Shown piece by piece: positions 18,419 through 26,995 of a DNA stretch of 39,844 bases (position 1 is the stretch's first letter; each line of letters opens with the position of its first letter). Location: positions 1-39,844 of the forward strand of contig JAZTWP010000014.1 in the NCBI GenBank assembly GCA_045636025.1. Direction: 5' to 3'. The DNA is from UBA1081 sp045636025 (GTDB lineage: Bacteria; Bacillota; Clostridia; Oscillospirales; Acutalibacteraceae). A model generated the notes under the pieces. That model did no database searches. It saw only the letters and a program-made list of their open reading frames with translations, and was not told where the DNA came from. The position numbers and the translations under genes were made by a program.

Positions 18419-18493
18419 TTTACTACCGTTCTGATTAAATTGTTAGTTATTGAATTGGTGGTATGTTTTATCAGCAAATTTTCTTACATAAAC

Positions 18494-18513
18494 CTTCGTT
18501 AATATTAACAAAG
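18494..18513. promoter_or_regulatory. near-perfect palindrome in the gap before the R-M genes
   Basis: CTTCGTTAAT and ATTAACAAAG form a 20-base palindrome with one mismatch. It lies about 130 bases before the -35 box of the regulator gene. The rest of the gap 18419-18641 is AT-rich with no gene or RNA that I can recognise. Function unknown; possibly an operator or chance AT-rich symmetry. Confidence 0.35.
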
Positions 18514-18641
18514 AATATTTATCATGTTTGTACCTTTCGACAAAATTCAATTAGCAAGTGTTACTTTTTCTGATTTTAGGAGTTATACATTATATGATAA
18601 CAAGAAAAATGTTGAAATCGCCATATTTTTGCTGAAATATA

Positions 18642-18670
18642 TTGAGAATATTTTTTCATTGTGATATAAT
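18642..18670 (+). promoter_or_regulatory. promoter of the R-M regulator/methyltransferase genes
   Basis: TTGAGA (18642-18647), a 17-base spacer and a perfect TATAAT (18665-18670) lie 46 bases before the ATG of the regulator gene. This is the clearest promoter of the island and would drive the regulator and the methyltransferase together. Confidence 0.8.
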
Positions 18671-18716
18671 TTTTACTATATTAAAATAATAATAAATATT
18701 TTTAACGAGGTGTACT

Positions 18717-18935
18717 ATGGCCGCAAGCTATAAAAAGTTGTTCAAGCTATTAATTGACCGTAATATGAAGAAAAAAGAACTCGCTGAAAAAGCCGGCATC
18801 AGTATTGCAACCATTACAAAAATGGGCAAAGACGGTTCCGTTGTATCAAGCGATGTTCTTGTAAAGATATGTACTGCTCTTGAGTGTACGATGGATGATA
18901 TCGTTGATATAATTAGCTTACCGGAGGACAAATAA
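18717..18935 (+). CDS. Cro/CI-type (XRE) helix-turn-helix regulator
   Basis: The 72-residue protein consists of a single HTH domain: KKKELAEKAGISIATITKMGK forms the helix-turn-helix, and ALECTMDDIVDI is the usual end of this small XRE subgroup. It has ACGAGG upstream and ends one base before the methyltransferase start. Small HTH proteins placed directly before a C5 methyltransferase commonly control the timing of R-M gene expression (C-protein role); that role is inferred from position. No clear C-box is visible, though the 18494-18513 palindrome is a candidate site. Confidence 0.88.
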   Translation: MAASYKKLFKLLIDRNMKKKELAEKAGISIATITKMGKDGSVVSSDVLVKICTALECTMDDIVDIISLPEDK

Positions 18936-18936
18936 A

Positions 18937-19998
18937 ATGAAAACATTTAGATTAGGTGAATTATTTTGCGGTCCCGGTGGGATTGCATGTGGAGCACTCA
19001 ATGCTCAAAGTTCTGACGGTAAATTTAATATTATTCATACTTGGGCAAATGATTACGATTATGACACTTGTCAGACATATATAAAAAATATTTGTCCTGA
19101 TTCTCCTGAAACAGTTTATTGTGGAGATGTAAGAAACCTTGATATAAAATCACTTAAACCTATAGATGCTTTTTGTTATGGATTTCCCTGCAACAGTTTT
19201 TCAAACGTAGGTGAACATAAAGGATTCGAAAACGCAAAATTCGGACAGTTATATTGGTACGGTATTGAAGTTTTAAAGATACATAAACCTAAGTGGTTTG
19301 TTGCAGAAAATGTATCGGGTATTCGTTCTGCCGGTTCTGGTGATTTTGAAGTTATTTTAAATGATATGCGTGAAGCCGGCTACAAATTAAATGTCAATTT
19401 GTATAAAGCGGAACAGTATGGTATACCACAAGCGAGACACAGGGTAATTATTGTAGGAATACGAAACGATATTGATGTTGATTATAAAGTTCCGAGTCCT
19501 GAGATTTATTCAACTTGTGACGTTTCTTCAAAAACAGCGCTCTCAAATATACCGTCTGATGCTCCAAACAATGAGATTCGAAAGCTTTCAGAAAAGGTTA
19601 CTAAAAGATTATCATTAATACAGCCTGGTGAAAACGTATGGCAAGCCGAGGAACGTCTTGGAGAAAAATTCCCCGAAGAACTCAAAATTCGCACAAAAAC
19701 AAAAATAAGTCAGATTTATCGTAAGTTGGATCCTAACAAACCTGCTTACACTGTAACTGCTTCTGGCGGCGGTGGTACTTTTATGTATCATTGGACCGAT
19801 CGTGAGCTTACTAACAGAGAACGAGCAAGATTGCAGACATTCCCCGATAATTATGAATTTGTGGGCAATTACAGTAGTGTAAGAAAACAAATTGGTATGG
19901 CTGTTCCTTGCAAACTTTCAGAGATAGTGATTACTGCTTTGTTAAATTGTTTTGCTGGTATTGATTATCTGTCAGTTCCTGCGAATATAAAAGAGTAA
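18937..19998 (+). CDS. DNA (cytosine-5) methyltransferase
   Basis: At 353 residues it has the normal length and motif order of C5-cytosine methyltransferases: motif I FCGPGG (10-15), motif IV GFPCNSFS with catalytic C85, motif VI ENV (124-126), motif VIII QARHR (165-169), a variable target-recognition region (about 195-270), and a final IGMAVP block for motif X. It transfers a methyl group from S-adenosylmethionine to a cytosine in a specific site. Motif IV reads PCN where most members have PCQ. GGAGG lies upstream and the gap to the HTH gene is one base. It presumably protects host DNA against one or both nucleases encoded next. The recognition site cannot be read from sequence. Confidence 0.93.
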   Translation: MKTFRLGELFCGPGGIACGALNAQSSDGKFNIIHTWANDYDYDTCQTYIKNICPDSPETVYCGDVRNLDIKSLKPIDAFCYGFPCNSFSNVGEHKGFENAKFGQLYWYGIEVLKIHKPKWFVAENVSGIRSAGSGDFEVILNDMREAGYKLNVNLYKAEQYGIPQARHRVIIVGIRNDIDVDYKVPSPEIYSTCDVSSKTALSNIPSDAPNNEIRKLSEKVTKRLSLIQPGENVWQAEERLGEKFPEELKIRTKTKISQIYRKLDPNKPAYTVTASGGGGTFMYHWTDRELTNRERARLQTFPDNYEFVGNYSSVRKQIGMAVPCKLSEIVITALLNCFAGIDYLSVPANIKE

Positions 19999-20087
19999 TT
20001 ATACCTGTTGTCTCAAAGTTTTGGTTTATCAATGGTGTATATTTTGATAAAACTTTTTAACTAAGGTTTAAATTTGAGGTAAATATT

Positions 20088-21653
20088 ATGTTGAATTATT
20101 GGTGGGTAACAAGGCCTAAACGAAAATTAAATAGCGTTCCAGAAATTTTGGCTTGTTGTTCTTCGGTATCTTTGAATTCCGAGTGGCAAGGAAATGTTTA
20201 TTCGCATTTAGCTTTTGAAAAAGCATTAGAAGATTGCGGGTTGAAACGCATTGGAGAAAGACGTGACCAGCGAGGTGGTGGCGGACGTACATATTTCGCA
20301 TGGTTATTTAGCTTAGGACTTGTTTTCACTCATGAAGCAACAGGACAAACCAAGTTAACACTTGCAGGAGAAACTATAGTAAACGGCGATGACCCTGTAG
20401 GTGTTTTGAAAAATCAAGTTCTAAAGTATCAATTTCCGTCACCTTTTTCTCTTTCACCAGCTTCATCAAAAACCAGAGTTGCATCAAGATTTAAAATTAG
20501 GCCATTCAGATTTTTGTTAAAACTTCTCTGTGACAGCAGACTTGATTATAAATTGTCACAAGAAGAAATCGGTCGTGTTGTTGCAGTAGAGGCGGAAAAT
20601 GAAAAAGAAGCCACATATGAGCACGTAATAAACCGCATTTTGGAATATAGAGAAAAGGGAACAGCAACACTGGCAGATGATTATTTTTCGCTCTATGCTC
20701 CAAGTACCGGAAAAGTAAATATCGCTCATCCATACAGTCATTTAGATGATTTGGCGAATACACTTATAAACTGGTTGGAATACACTCAGTTCATTTCACG
20801 CGATGGACAGTATATAAGTATATTGCCTGACAAAATGGATGATGCGAAAGCTCTCTTAAATGACGGATCTAAAATCATCGATCGTCCTGAAGAACAAGAG
20901 TATTTTCAGAGAAAATATGGTCTTGATCCTAAGCATACTAAAGATACTCGAAATCTGGCACAAACAAAAACAATTACCGCTACGGTTATTGCTGAACATA
21001 AAATCAAGCAAGCTTTTCTTAGTGAAGCGTTACGTAAGCCTGTAAGTTGCATTAATTCTTATATTGTCGATGTAATTACTTCCAAGACTGGACTTCCCAA
21101 TAAACAGGTCGAAGAAATATTGTTGAAACTGTATCCTCACGGAGCTGTTGGCGCTTTCATGACTGAATACTTTGAAATGGCTTTTAAAGGTCGTGATGAA
21201 GCTACGGATTTCGAAAAAGCAACAGTAGAACTATTTAGAGATGTGTTCGGTTTTAATGCAAAACATGTAGGCCCTATCGGCTTAACTCCTGATGTTCTGT
21301 TGCTTTCAGATGAAGAGGGTTATTGCGGAATAATAGATAATAAAGCTTATAGTAAATACACAATAAGTAACGACCATCACAATCGCATGGTGCATAACTA
21401 CATAGGAAATCTTAGTAATTATTGTGACTATGAAAGTGAACTTGCGTTCTTTTCTTATATTGCTGGTGGCTTCGGCACTAATATCAATAGTCAACTTGCT
21501 AAAATTACTGATGAAACAGGCGTTCACGGAAGTGCAGTTACTGTATCTAATATTATTAAAATGGTTGAAAATCAACAAATCAATCCATACACACATATGC
21601 AAATCAAAAAACTGTTTTCTGTTGGTAGACAAGTTGTACTTGGTGATTTGTAA
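20088..21653 (+). CDS. FokI/AlwI-like type IIS restriction endonuclease
   Basis: This 521-residue protein begins with WWVTRPKRKL, has a long N-terminal part likely for DNA recognition, and a C-terminal nuclease domain (about 340-521). The domain shows PD at 401-402, then fifteen residues later IIDNKAYS (D417, K419), closely resembling the FokI cleavage domain (PD...DTKAYS). The catalytic PD-(D/E)XK residues are all present. FokI/AlwI-type enzymes cut outside an asymmetric site and need dimerisation. Such sites usually need two methylations, but only one methyltransferase is seen here. It starts 89 bases after the methyltransferase with GAGGT upstream, and is 18 bases before the next nuclease gene. 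Confidence 0.82.
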   Translation: MLNYWWVTRPKRKLNSVPEILACCSSVSLNSEWQGNVYSHLAFEKALEDCGLKRIGERRDQRGGGGRTYFAWLFSLGLVFTHEATGQTKLTLAGETIVNGDDPVGVLKNQVLKYQFPSPFSLSPASSKTRVASRFKIRPFRFLLKLLCDSRLDYKLSQEEIGRVVAVEAENEKEATYEHVINRILEYREKGTATLADDYFSLYAPSTGKVNIAHPYSHLDDLANTLINWLEYTQFISRDGQYISILPDKMDDAKALLNDGSKIIDRPEEQEYFQRKYGLDPKHTKDTRNLAQTKTITATVIAEHKIKQAFLSEALRKPVSCINSYIVDVITSKTGLPNKQVEEILLKLYPHGAVGAFMTEYFEMAFKGRDEATDFEKATVELFRDVFGFNAKHVGPIGLTPDVLLLSDEEGYCGIIDNKAYSKYTISNDHHNRMVHNYIGNLSNYCDYESELAFFSYIAGGFGTNINSQLAKITDETGVHGSAVTVSNIIKMVENQQINPYTHMQIKKLFSVGRQVVLGDL

Positions 21654-21671
21654 TGACAAAAGGAATAAATT

Positions 21672-22727
21672 ATGTTAATAACTCAGAATTTAGAAGACCC
21701 TATTTTGTATGAACCGGCTTTACTTGAAGGTAGAGCTTGTAATTCGCTTAAAATAATTACAGCGTTCACAGATTGTGAACGCATGTTGTCTCATCTTATC
21801 TCCTTGAAAGATGGTCTTGCTAAAGACAATAAGATATATGCAAGTGGAATAAAAATTGAAGTTTTGCTTGGAATGAGAAGCGGATCTAGTTTAACAAAGA
21901 AAAAACATAATAATATATGTAATACAATTAATCAAGTTAATTCTACCATAGGCATGCCCAAAATTTCTTGTTCTTATATCTATACCGGAAAAGAAGTTCA
22001 TTCAAAAATTTATATATGGAGCAAGGCTGGTACGCCTGAGATTGCATATTGTGGATCTGCAAATTATACCATGAATGCATTTCGTAAACGTAGGGAATGT
22101 ATGACCTCTTGTGACCCTAAAGAAGCAATGCACTATTATAGAATTTTGAAAAAGGATACTGTTAATTGTTTGTCATCCGATGTAGAAAATAAAATCAAAT
22201 TTTCTACTGATGATGTAATTTCAGAGGAAACAGACAAAGATAATTTGGAAAATCTTAATTTTAATATAGTAACATCTAAGGATCCCTTAGATAAAATAAA
22301 CATTTCACTTTTAACCACAAAAGGTGATGTTGGACACGGCTCAGGAGTTAATTGGGGCATTAGGCCAGACGGTACAAAGCGCGACAGAAATCAAGCGTAT
22401 ATACCTTATAACAAACCGGACCAAAAGAAAGATTTTTTTCCAGACAGGACTAATCCAACAGATAAAAACTGTCCGCTTTTTAAGGTTGTGACTAGAGAAT
22501 CTGGAGCTTTTTATATGAGGCTTGCTCAAGAAAATAATAAAGCCATTCAATCCGCAGATAGTAATGCTATAATCGGGCGTTGGCTACGTAACAAGCTAAA
22601 TATCCCAAGCGGAGAGTTTATAACCAAAGAGATGTTGGAAAATTATGGTTCAACCCACGTTGTATTTAAGAAATATGAAAATAATATTTATACGCTTGAA
22701 TTTGAACCGGATACAGAAAAAACGTAA
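21672..22727 (+). CDS. NgoFVII-family restriction endonuclease (PLD-type)
   Basis: The 351-residue protein has one HKD-type active site: H110-x-K112 in VHSKIYIW, then GSAN at 128-131. This fits BfiI-like PLD nucleases, which cut without metal ions as dimers. The C-terminal part (about 205-345) contains GSGVNWGIRPDG and RNQAYIP, typical of the B3-like DNA-binding domain of the NgoFVII/NgoBV family. Known members are paired with C5 methyltransferases, so this is the natural partner of the 18937 gene. It has AAAGGA upstream. That leaves the FokI-like gene between them as an extra nuclease. Confidence 0.85.
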   Translation: MLITQNLEDPILYEPALLEGRACNSLKIITAFTDCERMLSHLISLKDGLAKDNKIYASGIKIEVLLGMRSGSSLTKKKHNNICNTINQVNSTIGMPKISCSYIYTGKEVHSKIYIWSKAGTPEIAYCGSANYTMNAFRKRRECMTSCDPKEAMHYYRILKKDTVNCLSSDVENKIKFSTDDVISEETDKDNLENLNFNIVTSKDPLDKINISLLTTKGDVGHGSGVNWGIRPDGTKRDRNQAYIPYNKPDQKKDFFPDRTNPTDKNCPLFKVVTRESGAFYMRLAQENNKAIQSADSNAIIGRWLRNKLNIPSGEFITKEMLENYGSTHVVFKKYENNIYTLEFEPDTEKT

Positions 22728-22811
22728 AAATACATCTATCAATATACTTTGAATCATAATTTATAGTGCTATTGTTTTATGATAATCTTGTTTGGTCGGA
22801 GGAAGTAACAA

Positions 22812-24848
22812 ATGAACAAATATACATTTTCAACTCAAACAGGAAAAGCTTATTACTGCAATTCTATCCCCGGATTTATTAAAGACTCCTCTGCATCTGT
22901 TGTCGGTCAACTTGTGCGACATACAGTAAAATTCCATGCATTCGATATTACAACAGAACAAGAAGAAGCTTGGGAAAATCAAATCAATGAATTACAAACA
23001 CGTCTCGAAAAGCATGGCATTGAAGGCGATATTATTTTTGAGTATGACATTGTTCGTCTCGGCAAGAGAATAGATGTTATACTTTTGATTCGTCATATGG
23101 TTTTTTCGTTAGAATTTAAAAACGGACAAAAAGTTTTTACTGCCCATGATGCCCAACAAGCAGAAGATTACGCTATTGATATTAAAAATTTCCATAAAGA
23201 ATCTGCAGATTTATATGTTTGCCCTATACTTGTAGCAACAAATGCATCTCCGTACAATAAAGTGCAGACGTTAGACTGTTACCCTGATAAGCAAGTATAT
23301 TTACAGAGAGAAAATATAGAAACGCTCATACCTAAAATTTCTGAAATATCTAAATTATATGGTGATGACAGAGAAATAGATTTCGAAAAATGGTTCAATT
23401 CACCATATTATCCTACACCAACAATTATAGCGGCAGCAGTTGAAGCATATAGCTCACATCATCTAAGTGAAATTGCCCAATCAGAAGCTGGTCAAAAAAA
23501 TATCAACGCATGCGAAGCAAAATTAAAAGATGTTATTGAATATGCTGAGAAAAACATGAAGAAATGTGTTTGTTTTGTTACCGGTGTTCCTGGAGCGGGA
23601 AAAACATTGGTGGGACTTGACGTTGTTGCAAGAAATCTGGATAAAGATGACAGGAATTTAAGCGTTTATTTATCAGGTAATGGACCGTTGGTGGAGGTTT
23701 TGCGAGAAGCTTTAAAGAAAAGCGTAAAGCAAACGAACCGTATTCGAAATATTCGTCCGAGTTCACATGAAATGTCTAAAATCAACGAGTCAATAAATCA
23801 TTTGATTGAAAGTAGCTATAATTTTAAAAAGCAATATGCTACGGGGCATACACCGTTGTACGATAAAATTATAATTTTTGATGAAGCACAACGTGTTTGG
23901 GATCAGAGAAAAATGGCAAGCAAACATAACCAGGATCCCGCGATGACGGTTAGCGAACCACATTTATTTTATAAAATTATGGACCGACATCAAGATTGGG
24001 CGGTCATGATTTGTCTAGTTGGACTTGGACAAGATATATATGATGGTGAAGTTGGAATTAATGAATGGTTCCGTTGTGGAATAAACGATTTCACTGACTG
24101 GGAGTTGTTCTATTCTCCTGAAATTTTTGCTCAAGTGGAAGATAAAAACATAGATAAGGAAATGATACTTGGTTGTAATCGCTGTCATCAAGCTACCTCG
24201 TTACATTTAAAAACATCAGTTCGTTCCTTCAGAGCAGACAAGCAATGTCAGTTTGTAGACGCTCTTCTTGATAATAATCCTGAACAGGCAAAAGTGGTCT
24301 ATGATCAAATTGCAGATAAGTATCCTGTTTTTATAACAAGAGATTACAAATTAGCAAAAGAATGGGTAAAAAAACAAGTAAGAGGATCTCAGCGTTGTGG
24401 TGTAATGGCTTGTAGTAGTGCTCAACGACTCAAACCGGAAGGTATATATGTATCTACTGATATCGATGTTAAAAATTGGTTTTTAGCACCTAGTGATGAT
24501 TTGCGTTCATCTAATATGCTTGAAATAGTCGCAAGTGAATTTAAAGTTCAAGGACTTGAAATTGACTGGGGTATCGTATGCTGGGATGCAGATTTGCGTA
24601 GAACTGTTAGCGGCGACGATTGGGATCACTATACATTTAGGGGAACACGTTGGAATAAACGCAATAAACCTGAACAAAAACGATATCTACTAAATTCTTA
24701 CCGAGTTTTACTGACACGTTCTAGACAAGGCATGACGATTTTTGTCCCGAAGGGTATTGATCCAGAATCGGATCCTTCGCGCAATTCAGAATATTATGAT
24801 GGCATTTACAGATATTTAATTTCTTGTGGAATCAAGGAATTAAAATAA
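22812..24848 (+). CDS. DUF2075/Schlafen-group-3-like helicase with N-terminal nuclease-like domain
   Basis: At 678 residues it joins two parts. The first 200 residues contain a PD-(D/E)XK-like pattern (RID with D88, then LEFK with E101 and K103, followed by a helix with AQQAEDYA). Residues about 245-670 are an SF1-type ATPase: Walker A GVPGAGKT (258-265), Walker B IIFDEAQ (354-360), and a late LLNSYRVLLTRSRQGMTIF motif typical of DUF2075. Such proteins likely unwind or translocate on nucleic acid and are common in defence islands. It is separated by 84 bases from the PLD nuclease and has a GGAGG site, so it can be expressed on its own or with the R-M genes. Its exact role is not known. Confidence 0.82.
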   Translation: MNKYTFSTQTGKAYYCNSIPGFIKDSSASVVGQLVRHTVKFHAFDITTEQEEAWENQINELQTRLEKHGIEGDIIFEYDIVRLGKRIDVILLIRHMVFSLEFKNGQKVFTAHDAQQAEDYAIDIKNFHKESADLYVCPILVATNASPYNKVQTLDCYPDKQVYLQRENIETLIPKISEISKLYGDDREIDFEKWFNSPYYPTPTIIAAAVEAYSSHHLSEIAQSEAGQKNINACEAKLKDVIEYAEKNMKKCVCFVTGVPGAGKTLVGLDVVARNLDKDDRNLSVYLSGNGPLVEVLREALKKSVKQTNRIRNIRPSSHEMSKINESINHLIESSYNFKKQYATGHTPLYDKIIIFDEAQRVWDQRKMASKHNQDPAMTVSEPHLFYKIMDRHQDWAVMICLVGLGQDIYDGEVGINEWFRCGINDFTDWELFYSPEIFAQVEDKNIDKEMILGCNRCHQATSLHLKTSVRSFRADKQCQFVDALLDNNPEQAKVVYDQIADKYPVFITRDYKLAKEWVKKQVRGSQRCGVMACSSAQRLKPEGIYVSTDIDVKNWFLAPSDDLRSSNMLEIVASEFKVQGLEIDWGIVCWDADLRRTVSGDDWDHYTFRGTRWNKRNKPEQKRYLLNSYRVLLTRSRQGMTIFVPKGIDPESDPSRNSEYYDGIYRYLISCGIKELK

Positions 24849-24887
24849 CTTTTTTAGTTACACCATGTGATTTTTGGAGGATAACCA

Positions 24888-26876
24888 ATGACAGAAGAAG
24901 AAAAAAGAGAAAAATTAGAAATGCTACCCTGGCAAGCCTTATTTGATTTTGCCGTTTCTAAAGAAATTGATGAAGCACAGATTAAAGGTAAGGATAAAAA
25001 TATTATCATTACAAAGCTTCTTTCTGAAATTACAATGCAAGATTCAGAAATTGAGAATATTGTTAATGATTACATTTATGGAGATCGTATTGCATTTACA
25101 CTTTGGAATTTTGACAAACAACTTACATGTGAACAATATGAGGCAATTCGCCAGCTTGAAGGCAACTCTGAACCTTTTTTGAATGCAAGTGGTTTTAGAG
25201 GACTGACTATTCTATCTGCAAAAAACTATACAGATCGTATTGAGATCCTCTATGTTTATAGCAAGGAATACCTATACATTGATGAAGAAGGAAAAAATGC
25301 TAGTGTTTGGGAACAGCATCGAGGTTGCCTATGGATTGGCATCGACACTTCGTTTTTAGCATGTATTAGCAAGCACGATAAAATGACAACATGTATTGTT
25401 GAATATATTGTCAAAATAACTGGAGTTCCCCTTGTACAAGTAAAGCCACCAAAATCAGCTATTGAGCGTTGCATTAATCAAGTGGCCAGAAGCAGAGTTG
25501 TTCTTCAAGGAACAAATGGTGAAAAAACAGTTGTTTCTCGTTCGGAAGGTCTAACTGAAGCCCAGCAAGAAGAAATCAGTCGAATTCAAGGCGTACGATT
25601 TGATACTTCCGGTAGCTATATTGCTGAAATTACGGAGGATATACAAGCGACAATAAAATACAATGTAAAAAAAGGAAGTATAGGTATTTTTAAACATCTT
25701 CCTGCACATATCTTGTTCAACTGGTCACAATCGGCTATCGAAATTATTCTTGAGGAAATTGAGAATTTGAAAGGCCGCCCCGCAAAAGAAATTTTTAAGG
25801 AGTTAGGGTTGGATATTAAATGGGATTATCTATATACTGAAGATGATAAAACTGCTGCTGACTGGTTTTTATCTAAAGCAATAGCTTCTTTAGGATCTTC
25901 TGAAAGTCTTACATATAATATTCCAGATTATGTACGATCAATTTTGAAAAAAAATCAACTATTTACCATTATTCCAAGAATATACTGCGAACAGTGTGAA
26001 AGTTTTGAAGTTCCTTATTGTGCAGAGTGTGGAAAAATCTTAGGATGTACAGCAAACGGCGAGTTACAATGTACTTGCGGAGCCCCTTTGCAGATTAAAT
26101 GCATTGAGGGACATCGTTCTTGTCGTGTTAATAATTGGTATATACCTACAAACAAAATGTATAACATGCTTAATAAAAACATCTGTGCCGCATTTAAAAA
26201 AGATTTTCCTGATTTTGTCATGTGCATTATGGGGGATAGTCTACATATTGCTCACGCTTGTTCAGTACAAACAGATGGTGTAGAAATATACTTCGACGAA
26301 ATTGATTGTTTTTCTCAACTCTCGTTATCTGTTGAGCAGGAAATACGAGAATTTACCGTTCGATTAGGAGAAAAGTGCAACGGTACGTGTAGTAATGCAA
26401 AAATCAGCAAATGTGTAACTGATAGTTCCATGGCATGCTTGCCGAAAATTTTTTATTCAATTCTTCCTGGATTTCGTCTACAACCTCATAAAGGTTTAGA
26501 ATATGGAGATGTTTCAGCACAGGTAAAAGTAGGGATGCATTACTATGAAATGAAAGGTATTATTAAGAAAAATACAATGAATTCAACACGTAGTCATAAG
26601 TCAATTGATATTTTGCAAAACACTCATCTTCTTTCAACTTCAAAAGAAGGTCAAGAAATCATTCGACAGTTTATAGAACAAGGACTTAGTGACAATCGTG
26701 TTGCTCTTATAGCTGTGATCGCTCCACAATATTTTGACAATTCTTTTAAGGGAACATTACGTTTCCTTGCAAAATTAGGTGGAAAAAAAGTTATATTTAT
26801 TGAGTTAGATGATTTGGCTCGCATATTAAAAGAAAATGTTAATATCTCTATTCCTGCCTGCAATCATTCAACTTGA
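24888..26876 (+). CDS. zinc-ribbon protein with C-terminal PD-(D/E)XK-like domain, unrecognised
   Basis: I do not recognise the 662-residue family as a whole. The N-terminal 350 residues have no motif I can name. Residues 367-412 carry nine cysteines in CxxC-type pairs (C367/C370, C378/C381, C395/C397), indicating one or two zinc ribbons. The C-terminal region (about 515-660) looks like a restriction-endonuclease fold: GLEYGDV (D541), HYYEMK (E554, K556), a long helix, then VALIAVIAPQ. It follows the helicase gene by 39 bases with TTTGGAGG upstream, so the two probably work together, the helicase remodelling and this protein recognising or cutting DNA (inference). Confidence 0.55.
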   Translation: MTEEEKREKLEMLPWQALFDFAVSKEIDEAQIKGKDKNIIITKLLSEITMQDSEIENIVNDYIYGDRIAFTLWNFDKQLTCEQYEAIRQLEGNSEPFLNASGFRGLTILSAKNYTDRIEILYVYSKEYLYIDEEGKNASVWEQHRGCLWIGIDTSFLACISKHDKMTTCIVEYIVKITGVPLVQVKPPKSAIERCINQVARSRVVLQGTNGEKTVVSRSEGLTEAQQEEISRIQGVRFDTSGSYIAEITEDIQATIKYNVKKGSIGIFKHLPAHILFNWSQSAIEIILEEIENLKGRPAKEIFKELGLDIKWDYLYTEDDKTAADWFLSKAIASLGSSESLTYNIPDYVRSILKKNQLFTIIPRIYCEQCESFEVPYCAECGKILGCTANGELQCTCGAPLQIKCIEGHRSCRVNNWYIPTNKMYNMLNKNICAAFKKDFPDFVMCIMGDSLHIAHACSVQTDGVEIYFDEIDCFSQLSLSVEQEIREFTVRLGEKCNGTCSNAKISKCVTDSSMACLPKIFYSILPGFRLQPHKGLEYGDVSAQVKVGMHYYEMKGIIKKNTMNSTRSHKSIDILQNTHLLSTSKEGQEIIRQFIEQGLSDNRVALIAVIAPQYFDNSFKGTLRFLAKLGGKKVIFIELDDLARILKENVNISIPACNHST

Positions 26877-26905
26877 TTAATATTTATTTTCGTAAGATAT
26901 TAAAT

Positions 26906-26936
26906 TTGAATAACAAATATTCAGTACCATTATAAA
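26906..26936 (+). promoter_or_regulatory. possible promoter of the membrane protein gene
   Basis: TTGAAT (26906-26911) and TATAAA (26931-26936) lie 59 bases before the ATG at 26996. The spacer of 19 bases is longer than ideal; ATTATA at 26929 would give 17. The 119-base gap here is very AT-rich, so chance boxes are likely and confidence is low. Confidence 0.35.
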
Positions 26937-26995
26937 TTTTTATAAAAATAGATATTCAAATAAAATTAGATTCATTTTAAAACGGAGGATATTTA

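Noticed and set aside
21672..22727. Reading the PLD-type proteins as phospholipases
   Set aside because: For this one the B3-like C-terminus and methyltransferase neighbour fit a restriction nuclease. For the 834-aa protein the lack of a signal peptide and the island context favour a nuclease, although activity is unproven.
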